Assembly (NCBI RefSeq): GCF_019957155.1
Contig: NZ_JAIPME010000002.1
Span: forward strand, 186,001 to 250,000
Direction: 5' to 3'
Source: Anaerococcus murdochii
Lineage (GTDB): Bacteria > Bacillota > Clostridia > Tissierellales > Peptoniphilaceae
DNA: 64,000 nt
Notes under the pieces: model-generated
What the model was told of the DNA's origin: nothing
Database searches by the model: none
The model's input: the letters and a program-made list of their open reading frames with translations, nothing else
Program-made: the position numbers and the translations under genes
Shown: positions 10,501-16,228 of the stretch, piece after piece
Numbering within the stretch: position 1 is the first letter of the stretch
Layout: each line of letters opens with the position of its first letter

Positions 10501-11875
10501 CGACTTTTTTTACTTCACTTGGTACTTTTGGGTCGGAGTTTTGCTTGTTTGTTAAATCTTCATTGTAGACAAAGAATTTGTTTAGATAAAGATTAAGGCC
10601 TCGATTAAATCTTGCGTTAGCCCATATCTTATTTAGACGAGCTTGGTCTAGGTCTGGGAATCTTAGTCCATTTACAGGTTCATCTTTTAAAATTGGTTTT
10701 AATCCTGTATCGGCATCCTTATAAACACGGGTGCTAAGGTATTCATACTTTTCCATGATAGATGCATTATCTGCATGGTCAGCCTTTTCTGTCCAGAATT
10801 GGACTGCGTAGTCTGCCTTTTCCTTATCCTTCCACACTGCTGTGAATTTTAGTCTCTCTCTTGATTTTTCATCCTGACCTAAAAGAAGGGCAGGCATTTT
10901 GAGGTGGACATCAAGATCAAGGGAAGGTTTCCCGTCTGCTTTATTTATAACTTGTCCCTCTTTATAAGTATTTCCGTCTTTATCTGTTAGGTCGTGAGAA
11001 GGCATCCATCCTTGGAACACACAACCTACTTTTGTTGGGATATGTTCATTTTCTATTTTTGGAATTTCTTGATCATAGTAGTAGGTACGAGTTGATAGTG
11101 GTGTACCTCCCATTGTATCAAAGTCAACATTGTAGTGGGCACGGTTGTAGCGGTATTCCAAAACAAAGTCTGTCACATCTTCTGGGACCCTCATAGTGAT
11201 AAACTTAGATTCTGGCTCAAAGCCTTTTCTGTCAACCTCATTTAGAGGGCTTACTTCCATGGTTGATCCAGTGTTCCCAGCTTGGGTAGTGATTTTTTCT
11301 GGCTTACCTTCTCCTCCTGGGTTTGTGTACTTGGTAAAATCGTTCATGTCTTGGAAAAGATGTTTAATCTTTATTTCATTTGATTTTGCCTTATACCTGA
11401 ATTCTTGGTTTGCAAAATATCTCTTCCCATCCTTATCGTCTCCTGTTTCATTCTTGCCCTTAGCAGCATCATAAACAGTATTATAGTCGATTTTGTAAGT
11501 ATCATCTAGGTGGCTTTTGTCATAGCCCGCAAGGTCAGGCAAGGTGATTTCTTGGTTGACCTTTTCTTTCTCACCCTTTGTTGCAGCTTCCCCTACACTT
11601 GCAACGTATGGTTGGTAGTCTATTTCATATTTCTCTCCCTTTTGTACTTTATAGTCTGTACGTAGGGTGAAGATTGCAGGTTGGTCTGGATTTTTTATCA
11701 AATCCGCTGCATTTTCATTTTTTTTAGTTTTTGCAGGGCTAACTGGAGTTTTTTGATTTACAATAACCGATGGCAAGCTATCGTATTTCGCAGTGCTTGC
11801 AAAAGCTGGAGCTATATTTGATGCCATCATGACAGCAGCTGTCAAAAAAGCAACAAACTTCTTAGTACTTTTCAT
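4541..11875 (-). CDS. Giant secreted repeat protein, 2,444 aa
   Basis: I chose the ATG at 11875 (MKSTKKF) over the in-frame ATG at 11896 because AAGGAG lies 6 nt before the former. A classic signal peptide ends near AFAS. InlB-B type repeats (FDTMGG, FDPDGG, TYEGGEG, FNTMGG motifs ending in FxGW) lie near residues 250, 900, 2015 and 2090. Between them are several units with a YVKVxF / YYVNP / FxxW pattern and two Rib-like stretches ending in IPVxxxKN. The C-terminus (about residues 2330-2444) is a short beta-type domain ending KYDIGW. I see no LPxTG motif, no terminal hydrophobic helix and no SLH or choline-binding repeat, so how it is retained is unclear. It is the first gene of a two-gene unit with its paralogue at 1-4536. 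A surface role is inferred from the domain types; no ligand can be named. Confidence 0.9.
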   Translation of the reverse strand: MKSTKKFVAFLTAAVMMASNIAPAFASTAKYDSLPSVIVNQKTPVSPAKTKKNENAADLIKNPDQPAIFTLRTDYKVQKGEKYEIDYQPYVASVGEAATKGEKEKVNQEITLPDLAGYDKSHLDDTYKIDYNTVYDAAKGKNETGDDKDGKRYFANQEFRYKAKSNEIKIKHLFQDMNDFTKYTNPGGEGKPEKITTQAGNTGSTMEVSPLNEVDRKGFEPESKFITMRVPEDVTDFVLEYRYNRAHYNVDFDTMGGTPLSTRTYYYDQEIPKIENEHIPTKVGCVFQGWMPSHDLTDKDGNTYKEGQVINKADGKPSLDLDVHLKMPALLLGQDEKSRERLKFTAVWKDKEKADYAVQFWTEKADHADNASIMEKYEYLSTRVYKDADTGLKPILKDEPVNGLRFPDLDQARLNKIWANARFNRGLNLYLNKFFVYNEDLTNKQNSDPKVPSEVKKVEATGKTVYNIYYDRQVYDLYFTKSNAQPEENTIYPEIWKYDEKEGEAVKVGGPGNPYHYKARFNEMMYKWPNDAKQTKGFTPGYQSFGWGPNYVIPNWPLHLDTPPYRLNADEFLDMANYTNWGGYTKHIDKGDGTTIDLDSSDFKTLSFGIKQDHPSIPHHMDFWMDGFKDGETIIRYDLVRTKADTAAPDYGHRYPKVTGFTPRDYEPGNPQSAWPVIREGSEENGRVDEEGINDLNDERDEITPNNCGTYYNNQGVKLPIGQLDFISVFFSDADPWGDPKDDSIKAFEENGYLRFKYTRNKYPLRFNYDPSIIRDDSYFNSKKSLDTFYEFPLKVLSPELVSDQTPREEREYFKEDPKNLLDNPENLQKLGLTDLVFTDPKDGKLKVKRPEGLSDQMVFKGWALDPAGTKLVWENKDEKMPFHPLNLYAKWGEPDYKWKVTFDPDGGKLKTIKEENLTEKRKTIQEGDIGQEEVNTYAKKEANDGDKQNFTVIQRQKLVEPIAPTKKGYDFLGWEVIRYKKNDKGDYTDEVDTSYRDKYGVPELYTFGNDVVSPITLKAIWVPNQRVDVEVHHHILDKNCKEKEEKIDILENKRTGYYTATVGDKQGETLILASHEELMNTQDAGIKEMYEKYNKDFGFNNTYFQNQRIEPEKIKDPNSGDMIPNPAYKGNVFHFFYRPFRQREYTVNYLDEQGKAEVEKFFDDLKRTPTDGLTGNDLLEANKANKNKYEANKSKLQEIIKKHQIVEPEAVTNGNRHYDARNYRRIDGWKLTSDPQQQLFFDVNEKTNEFLGINGTGSDQIFFYYKDVRVIEVPKNGKTPDGYVRVTFKAEKGGSFGKDENGNDITELHYDVIKGLKSDFLPVPKELEEGKTKEADKYYITPDDGKKFTKWDKSPLLNKNTIINEGHEFTAYFDWSGLTAKGLIRTEAFKDDKADGTKDWSNKFAPTIDQLKAQLVWREKDQVKDLPAGTEIKLFDEAGNELTTNDQVYDLVNEKKAADKDQLVRTVNIKAKVTFKDGKGQQELDIPITVYKNVYEALTTGEKPLFLSDAEKGELKDITGNYVRVRVNPTGKPGEKDTKIYYVNPKAWVEIPEIKLTEEEKKNLGFTNWTADKANQNEGQAENGIYDFNKRHKFTEDTLIQPGFAKDVVPQEGKDKPKVPDSYVKVIVRTTDKANQEKEEAFWVNPTKEVSIQFDPPTGKEKVKVNIKGLGEKEVTYVFKGWQKVKAGEADDKLQDVKPAQDIILANNKYTDKVTVIEAAYNERFAATPIVKPIKTEELHTPEGKEITDKDLIGKITPPENKEIDSITVVERPDPSKPGKQEAKVTIKYKDGSTQGTNDNPVIIPVEIHKNIIPEAPGGQRPKDAMENYVKVIFKAGKGGSLSGDTVYYVSPEVQVDMTESAGKVTKTPDTGYFVNGEKWTNTANKTLKGIFTDPETEFVFNFDKSEDIVEKTDDPTQVIPKGYVKVTFRTEDENKGKLEGDIKEKIYYVNPKAGITLKVLGENETVKDKQLAVPKTVPATNYEFLNWQENIDENTPIKSDREHVAIFKSGQVTLTYEGGEGASGTVPASVTVNYGETVGLAGPGSLAKPNATFAGWKLDEDEKIYQPGDQVKLEKARTATAQWSSAKHTVTFNTMGGSDVPSQTVDHGNKATNPEAPKQDGKVFMGWKEKETDTSYFNFDTPITADKTLIAIWQAPVQVIDENATVEEQFIKVTFLKGKHGELDGQTTYKVAKDYTFAQAVKAGLTVPEINPAKYYKAKAENSGWDKALVLNGEDITFTAQYEPKADVIPVDPEETDKDKIKDETPEGMVLVEFRVPENKAFMTGDSKFYVKANTDVEIDTPIVHKLTLENNAVNDYEFKSWDLTKGENDKWTFENGKWKFEEDTIIGEADEVKPDIKIKELKLNANNILIDELTEGATGYLEISGEGISSNKTITSAKRGRLNVFFVKKSIGRGLKRGDKITIYAIKDGIKSEERKYDIGW

Positions 11876-11948
11876 AGTTTTCTCCTTATTTATCAATAAT
11901 CTTTCTTGTGATAATTTAACAAATTAAAATATTACATTATTTAGTTAT

Positions 11949-11977
11949 ATTATACACCAAAAGCCTTAAAAAATAAA
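11949..11977 (-). promoter_or_regulatory. Putative promoter of the giant surface-protein genes
   Basis: On the minus strand a consensus -10 TATAAT lies at 11949-11954, about 75 nt before the start codon. The -35 at 17 bp spacing is weak (TTTATT, 11972-11977). It lies in the divergent region shared with the MoxR gene. Confidence 0.45.
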
Positions 11978-12064
11978 CATTGTAAGCAATTTAACAATCA
12001 AAAATAATCCCTATCAAAAGCAATTATTGCAAATATAAAAAAATGATATTTTTCCTGCCTATTG

Positions 12065-12070
12065 TATAAT
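12065..12070 (+). promoter_or_regulatory. Putative -10 element of the MoxR/VWA operon
   Basis: TATAAT lies 17 nt upstream of the MoxR-type ATG, so the leader would be very short. No convincing -35 was found at the proper distance, so this is only a candidate. The SD GAGGTG follows just downstream. Confidence 0.35.
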
Positions 12071-12086
12071 AAATCCGAGGTGAATT

Positions 12087-12992
12087 ATGATTAATTATTT
12101 AAAAGACCAGGGCATTAATGAGAATTTGATTGCCCTTTTAGAAGAATATAGACAAAAAAATGGCCTTGAAAATAACGACAGGATTATAAGGCCAGAGTAT
12201 AAATACTATGGGAAAGATGTCTTAGAACAGGCAATTGCCGCCCTTTTGGCGGGGAAGAATATCCTCCTTACAGGGGCTAAGGCGACTGGCAAAAACGTCC
12301 TTGCTTCAAACCTTTCCTATCTTTTTAAAAGACCAACTTACAATGTTTCCTTCCATGTCAATACTGACTTTGCTTCCCTAATAGGAGCTGATACTTTCAA
12401 AAATGGTGAGGTGACTTTTAGGAAGGGGCCAATTTATGAAGCTGCTATTAATGGTGGTTTTGCGATTTTAGATGAGATCAATATGGCAAAAAACGAGGCG
12501 ATTTCTGTCCTACACGCAAGTCTTGACCACAGGAGAATTATTGATATATCTGGTTTTGACAAGATAAATCTCGATCCAAACACCAGATTTATTGGAACTA
12601 TGAACTACGGTTATGTTGGCACTCGTGAGCTTAACGAGGCTTTGGCATCAAGGTTTATGATTATAAATGTGCCAAATATTACCAAAGCCAATCTTGATTT
12701 GCTCCTTAAGGATAATTTCCCAACCCTCAAGGAAAAATATAGACAAGCTTTGATTGATATGTTTATTTCTCTACAATTAAAAAGCGAAAACAATGAAATT
12801 TCAACAAAATCTGTGGACCTTAGGGGTCTAATCGGGGCTATTGAAACTATGAAAATCGGCCTTAATCCATTTGACGCTATCAAAATGGGTCTGGTGAATA
12901 AGTCTTTTGACCAGTTTGAAAGAGACCTTGTCCTTGATTTGATAAAGACAAAAATTCCTGAAAAAATAGACGAGAGTGTCTTTGATGAGTGA
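12087..12992 (+). CDS. MoxR-type AAA+ ATPase
   Basis: A 301-aa AAA+ protein of the MoxR/NorQ/CbbQ class, chaperone-like ATPases that act with a VWA-domain partner. Visible motifs are a Walker A at about residues 73-80 (GAKATGKN, with Asn in place of the usual Ser/Thr after Lys), a Walker B with ILDEIN near residue 133, a sensor-1 type GTMNYG and an arginine-finger region LASRF. The start has a good SD (GAGGTG). The stop overlaps the next gene's ATG by 8 nt (ATGAGTGA), which indicates translational coupling. Known relatives activate metal enzymes or remodel complexes. No such client lies nearby, so the target is unknown. Confidence 0.85.
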   Translation: MINYLKDQGINENLIALLEEYRQKNGLENNDRIIRPEYKYYGKDVLEQAIAALLAGKNILLTGAKATGKNVLASNLSYLFKRPTYNVSFHVNTDFASLIGADTFKNGEVTFRKGPIYEAAINGGFAILDEINMAKNEAISVLHASLDHRRIIDISGFDKINLDPNTRFIGTMNYGYVGTRELNEALASRFMIINVPNITKANLDLLLKDNFPTLKEKYRQALIDMFISLQLKSENNEISTKSVDLRGLIGAIETMKIGLNPFDAIKMGLVNKSFDQFERDLVLDLIKTKIPEKIDESVFDE

Positions 12993-14715
12993 GAATTTTG
13001 ACAAGATAAGAGAATATAACATCATCTGGGATTTTGCGGAAAAATACGACTTTCTTCCCCAAAAATCCTATCCCATGGACCAAGTTTATAAAAATATGAC
13101 CAGGGGTTTTGTAATTAAGACCTTTGATTTTGATGTTTTGGATTCATATTTTGAATATTTGAGGTCCGAAAGTCCCTTTTTCCCAGAATTTTCCTTTATT
13201 GCCAATCTCTTGATGGAAGATATTGCCTACAAGAGTCTTGCCAAGGACAATCTGGTTATAGATTCTTTGAGGAAAGATTTTGCAAAAAAAGCCCTAAGAA
13301 AATACAATTTCCACGAGGCGGACGACTTAAAAGAGCAAATCGAAAAGGCCTATTATGGGCAAATCTTAGGCAAACCTATCACTGAGGGTCCGTTTTTCAG
13401 GACAATTTATAGGGATATTTTTAAGATTTATGAACTTGATACAGGCAAACTCATTGAGAAATTAAACGGGGTTTTTAAGACCTATTTCACTTTTGAAAAG
13501 TCTAGGGAAAATGAATCCCTCCTTAAAGAGATGATTAAGGATAAAAAACCCAAGGACTTTAAAAATTCAAAGAAGGATGCCAAGGATTTCGACTTTTCTG
13601 ATGACTTTATAAAGGACCAGTTTAACATTGGTTCGGCTGAGTTTACGGGAAATATCTACCTAGAAGAAAAAAATAAGGATATGGATAGGCACCTAATCCT
13701 CTTAAATGCTGATAAGGAAGGCTACCATGGAACAAATGAATTTATTGAAGACTTCTATGGCAAGTCGGTTTTTCCGGAAATGAGGGTCAAGTCCCTTGAG
13801 AAAAAACTCGCAACCGGGGTTCATTCTGGGAAATTTTTGTATTTTACCAAGGGAGTTTACACAGATAGTCCAAATGCAAAATTTTATAAGAAAAATAGGG
13901 ACGAGGTTTTTGAGAAAAATAAGGATTATATTGAAAAAAATCTCGCCATCAACAATCGTTCCATCAAGGAACTTGCCCAGACTATTAAAAATTCTATAGC
14001 AAATTACGAAGATTTTTCTGAGGTGTCAAAGGCCTACGGGATTGTAGACTCTACAAAGGCTTGGAAGGCCAGCGTCCTTAAAGATTTTAATATTTTTGAC
14101 AATGTAGAAAACGACGACGTTTCGACTTTCAAGGTCGATCTGCTTTTGGATTCCTCAGCCAGCCAGAGAAATAGGCAGGAAATTATCGCAAACCAAGCCT
14201 ACATCATAGAAAATGCCATGGATGAAGTGGGCATACCTATTAGGGTCATGTCCTTTTCGACCCTACGTGACCACACAGTTTTCAATCTCTTTAGGGATTA
14301 TAACGAAAAACACAACAACAAGGAGATTTTCAAATATTTCGCCTCTGGATCAAACAGGGACGGACTTGCCTTTAAGGTTTTAAATGAATTAATTGACAAG
14401 ACTAAGGACAATGAAAAACACATTGTAATTATCTTATCAGACGGGAGACCAAATGACGAAAAGGCCAATATAAATACTGTAAAACTCCTGGAAAAAGAAC
14501 AGTATGTCGGGGATGTGGCTGTGAAAGATACTGCCAAGGAGATTAGGAATATAAAAAACGAAGAAATTTCTGTATTGGGCGTCTTTACAGGAGAAGACGA
14601 AGATATAGAAAATGGCAAACTAATTTATGGGGCTGATTTTTGTAGGATTACGAGCCTTGAAAATTTCTCCAAAATTGTTTCGATTTTTATGAAAAATACC
14701 ATTATGAAAATTTAA
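12985..14715 (+). CDS. VWA-domain protein, partner of the MoxR-type ATPase
   Basis: 576 aa from the ATG at 12985, preferred over the in-frame GTG at 12976 because it forms the ATGAGTGA overlap. The N-terminal 330 residues are helical and unassigned, with a Lys/Asp-rich stretch near 190-210. The C-terminal third is a von Willebrand A domain with a MIDAS-type DSSAS, a later GSNRDG and ILSDGRPND. This layout resembles NorD/CbbO proteins that pair with NorQ/CbbQ ATPases. I infer that it presents a substrate to, or is remodelled by, the ATPase. It is cytoplasmic, since no signal peptide is visible. Its stop lies immediately before the terminator half that the IS interrupts. Confidence 0.8.
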   Translation: MSENFDKIREYNIIWDFAEKYDFLPQKSYPMDQVYKNMTRGFVIKTFDFDVLDSYFEYLRSESPFFPEFSFIANLLMEDIAYKSLAKDNLVIDSLRKDFAKKALRKYNFHEADDLKEQIEKAYYGQILGKPITEGPFFRTIYRDIFKIYELDTGKLIEKLNGVFKTYFTFEKSRENESLLKEMIKDKKPKDFKNSKKDAKDFDFSDDFIKDQFNIGSAEFTGNIYLEEKNKDMDRHLILLNADKEGYHGTNEFIEDFYGKSVFPEMRVKSLEKKLATGVHSGKFLYFTKGVYTDSPNAKFYKKNRDEVFEKNKDYIEKNLAINNRSIKELAQTIKNSIANYEDFSEVSKAYGIVDSTKAWKASVLKDFNIFDNVENDDVSTFKVDLLLDSSASQRNRQEIIANQAYIIENAMDEVGIPIRVMSFSTLRDHTVFNLFRDYNEKHNNKEIFKYFASGSNRDGLAFKVLNELIDKTKDNEKHIVIILSDGRPNDEKANINTVKLLEKEQYVGDVAVKDTAKEIRNIKNEEISVLGVFTGEDEDIENGKLIYGADFCRITSLENFSKIVSIFMKNTIMKI

Positions 14716-14729
14716 AAAGATGGCAAAAT
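14714..14729 (+). terminator. Left half of a split bidirectional terminator
   Basis: An A-tract and GATGGC (14714-14724) pair perfectly with GCCATC and a T-tract at 16217-16228, on the far side of the insertion sequence. Removing the IS and one AAT target copy restores a hairpin of 6 GC-containing pairs plus A/T flanks with a loop of about 8 nt. It would lie between the convergent VWA and murJ genes and serve both. Confidence 0.7.
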
Positions 14730-14736
14730 TGACCTG

Positions 14737-14769
14737 AACCCCAAAATCCGGAATACGGATGGAGGGGTT
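14737..14769 (+). promoter_or_regulatory. Hairpin that can mask the transposase ribosome binding site
   Basis: AACCCC (14737-14742) pairs with GGGGTT (14764-14769), and inside it ATCCG (14746-14750) pairs with CGGAT (14756-14760). The SD GGAGGGG (14761-14767) is buried in the 3' arm. A transcript entering from outside the element would fold this way, and one starting inside would not. Protection of this kind against read-through expression is known for other ISs. Confidence 0.55.
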
Positions 14770-14774
14770 TTTGC

Positions 14775-15314
14775 ATGCCAAAATACACAAAAGAATTTAA
14801 AATCAAACTAGTAATGGAATACTTATCAGGGGAATCTGGAGGCAGTCCGATGATTGCTAAAAAATATGATATACCCGAGGGTACATTACAAAACTGGATA
14901 ATCAAATATCAATCAGGAGGTTTTGATAACTTATCAAAAAAACAAAATCAAGATAAATTCACTAGTGAATTTAAGCTATCTGTAATACAATATAGGCAAA
15001 TCAATAATATCTCATTCAGACAAACCGCAGAGCACTTTAATATAAAAAATGGATCAATAATATGTAATTGGGAGAGAGCATATAGACAGCGTGGTTTATC
15101 TGGACTAGAAGATAACAGAGGAAGGCCTAAAAAAGACATGACCAAATCAAATAAGAAGTCTAAACCTAATACTCCAATAAATGAAAGTGAAAGAGAAGAG
15201 TTAATAAGATTAAGAGAAGAAAATAGACTTCTCAAAATGAAGATAATATACGAAAAAAAGTTACAAGCCTTGCTCCTGGAAGAGGAAGCAGAAGCAAGGA
15301 AAAAACAAAGATAA
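14775..15314 (+). CDS. IS150-type transposase OrfA (DNA-binding part)
   Basis: 179 aa with two helix-turn-helix units (about residues 5-50 and 60-110) and a C-terminal coiled coil rich in Leu/Glu (about 135-165), the usual IS150-subgroup OrfA. The SD GGAGGGG lies 8 nt before the ATG. Alone it binds the IS ends and usually restrains transposition. The coiled coil contains the A AAA AAG slip site at 15254-15260 that leads into OrfB. Confidence 0.92.
   Translation: MPKYTKEFKIKLVMEYLSGESGGSPMIAKKYDIPEGTLQNWIIKYQSGGFDNLSKKQNQDKFTSEFKLSVIQYRQINNISFRQTAEHFNIKNGSIICNWERAYRQRGLSGLEDNRGRPKKDMTKSNKKSKPNTPINESEREELIRLREENRLLKMKIIYEKKLQALLLEEEAEARKKQR
15254..15299 (+). promoter_or_regulatory. Programmed -1 frameshift signal
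   Basis: The slippery heptamer A AAA AAG (15254-15260) is in the correct phase: the OrfA codons are GAA AAA AAG. Seven nt later a perfect 7-bp stem begins (CCTTGCT 15268-15274 with AGCAAGG 15293-15299). After the slip the -1 frame is open through the whole of orfB. Confidence 0.85.
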
Positions 15315-16171
15315 TCCTCAAACTTCTAAAAGAAAATCCACAAATTAAAATAAATGAATGGCTAAAAATAGCAAAATTACCAAAATCATCATACTATGAA
15401 TGGAAGATAAAATTAGAAAGTCCAGTGGATAAAGACAAAGAAGTTAAAGATGAAATTAAAACCATAACAGAAGCTTCAAAAGGTCGATATGGCTATAGAA
15501 GAGTAACTATGGTATTAAAAAATAAAGGCTTTAATATTAATCATAAAAAAGTCTTAAGAATAATGAGAGAAGAATCCTTGCTATGCACTAAATACAAAAC
15601 TAGATCAAGAAAATACTCATCATACAAGGGACAAATAGGTAAAGTAGCAGATAATGTTGTAAAAAGACAGTTTACAGCTACTAAGCCAAATCAATTATGG
15701 CTAACAGATGTAACAGAATTTAGAATAAAAGGGCAAGAAAAGAAACTATACCTATCACCAATATTAGACCTATACAACAGTGAAATAATAAGTTATACAC
15801 TAAGCGATCATCCAACAATAGAATTAACTAATACAATGCTAGAAAAAGCGTTAGAAGAAAATAAAGAAATTAAAGAATTAACAATACACTCAGACCAAGG
15901 ATTTCATTATCAACATAGTACTTGGACTAAAAAACTAGAAAAAATGAATATTAGGCAGAGTATGCCAAGAAAAGGTAATTGTCTAGACAATTCTCCAATG
16001 GAGAACTTCTTTGGGATATTAAAACAGGAAATGTATTATGGAGAAGAGTTTAATAGTTATGATCATTTGAGAAATGAGATTGAAAAATATATCAAATGGT
16101 ACAATGAGGATAGGATTAAGACAAAATTAAACGGAATGTCCCCTGTTATGTACAGATTACATTCCGCTTAA
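15260..16171 (+). CDS. IS150-type transposase OrfB, made as an OrfAB fusion
   Basis: This is the -1 frame downstream of the slip site. It stays open from 15260 to 16171 and encodes an HTH_21-like N-terminal region followed by an rve integrase core. The DDE residues are visible in LTDVTEF, HSDQGFHYQ and SPMENFFG...KQE. The first start-like codon in this frame is a GTG at 15425, but it lies inside conserved OrfB sequence and has no SD, so independent initiation is unlikely. The active transposase should be the OrfAB fusion, with its N-terminus at 14775. The coordinates given are those of the frameshifted part only. Confidence 0.88.
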   Translation, partial: VTSLAPGRGSRSKEKTKIILKLLKENPQIKINEWLKIAKLPKSSYYEWKIKLESPVDKDKEVKDEIKTITEASKGRYGYRRVTMVLKNKGFNINHKKVLRIMREESLLCTKYKTRSRKYSSYKGQIGKVADNVVKRQFTATKPNQLWLTDVTEFRIKGQEKKLYLSPILDLYNSEIISYTLSDHPTIELTNTMLEKALEENKEIKELTIHSDQGFHYQHSTWTKKLEKMNIRQSMPRKGNCLDNSPMENFFGILKQEMYYGEEFNSYDHLRNEIEKYIKWYNEDRIKTKLNGMSPVMYRLHSA

Positions 16172-16213
16172 AATATTATTAAATTATTCCGTGTTTACGG
16201 GTTCAGGTCAAAT

Positions 16214-16228
16214 TACGCCATCTTTTTT
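16214..16228 (-). terminator. Right half of the split bidirectional terminator
   Basis: GCCATC at 16217-16222 is followed by a run of T. It pairs with GATGGC at 14719-14724 across the IS. The murJ stop codon (16227-16229) overlaps its T-tract, so murJ may lack an efficient terminator now. Confidence 0.65.

Larger units (their letters stand above)
14730..16210 (+). mobile_element. IS3-family (IS150-type) insertion sequence, apparently intact
   Basis: 1,481 bp bounded by TGACCTGAACCC ... GGGTTCAGGTCA, with 22 of 26 terminal positions matching as inverted repeats and TG...CA ends typical of IS3. It is flanked by the direct repeat AAT (14727-14729 and 16211-16213). It holds orfA (two HTH domains plus a leucine zipper) and, in the -1 frame, orfB with the DDE catalytic domain, joined by a programmed frameshift signal. 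All parts needed for transposition look intact. Confidence 0.93.

Noticed and set aside
4602-11474. Many plus-strand open frames of 60-106 aa opposite the giant surface-protein gene
   Set aside because: They lie antisense to clear coding sequence, lack ribosome sites and have low-complexity, Phe/Ser/Leu-rich translations typical of shadow frames.
15300-15306. AAAAAAC as the frameshift site of the IS
   Set aside because: It is out of the preferred phase, and the A AAA AAG heptamer upstream has correct phase, spacing and stem-loop.
15425-15427. GTG as an independent orfB start
   Set aside because: No SD; the frame is open and family-like upstream, so the OrfAB fusion explains it better.
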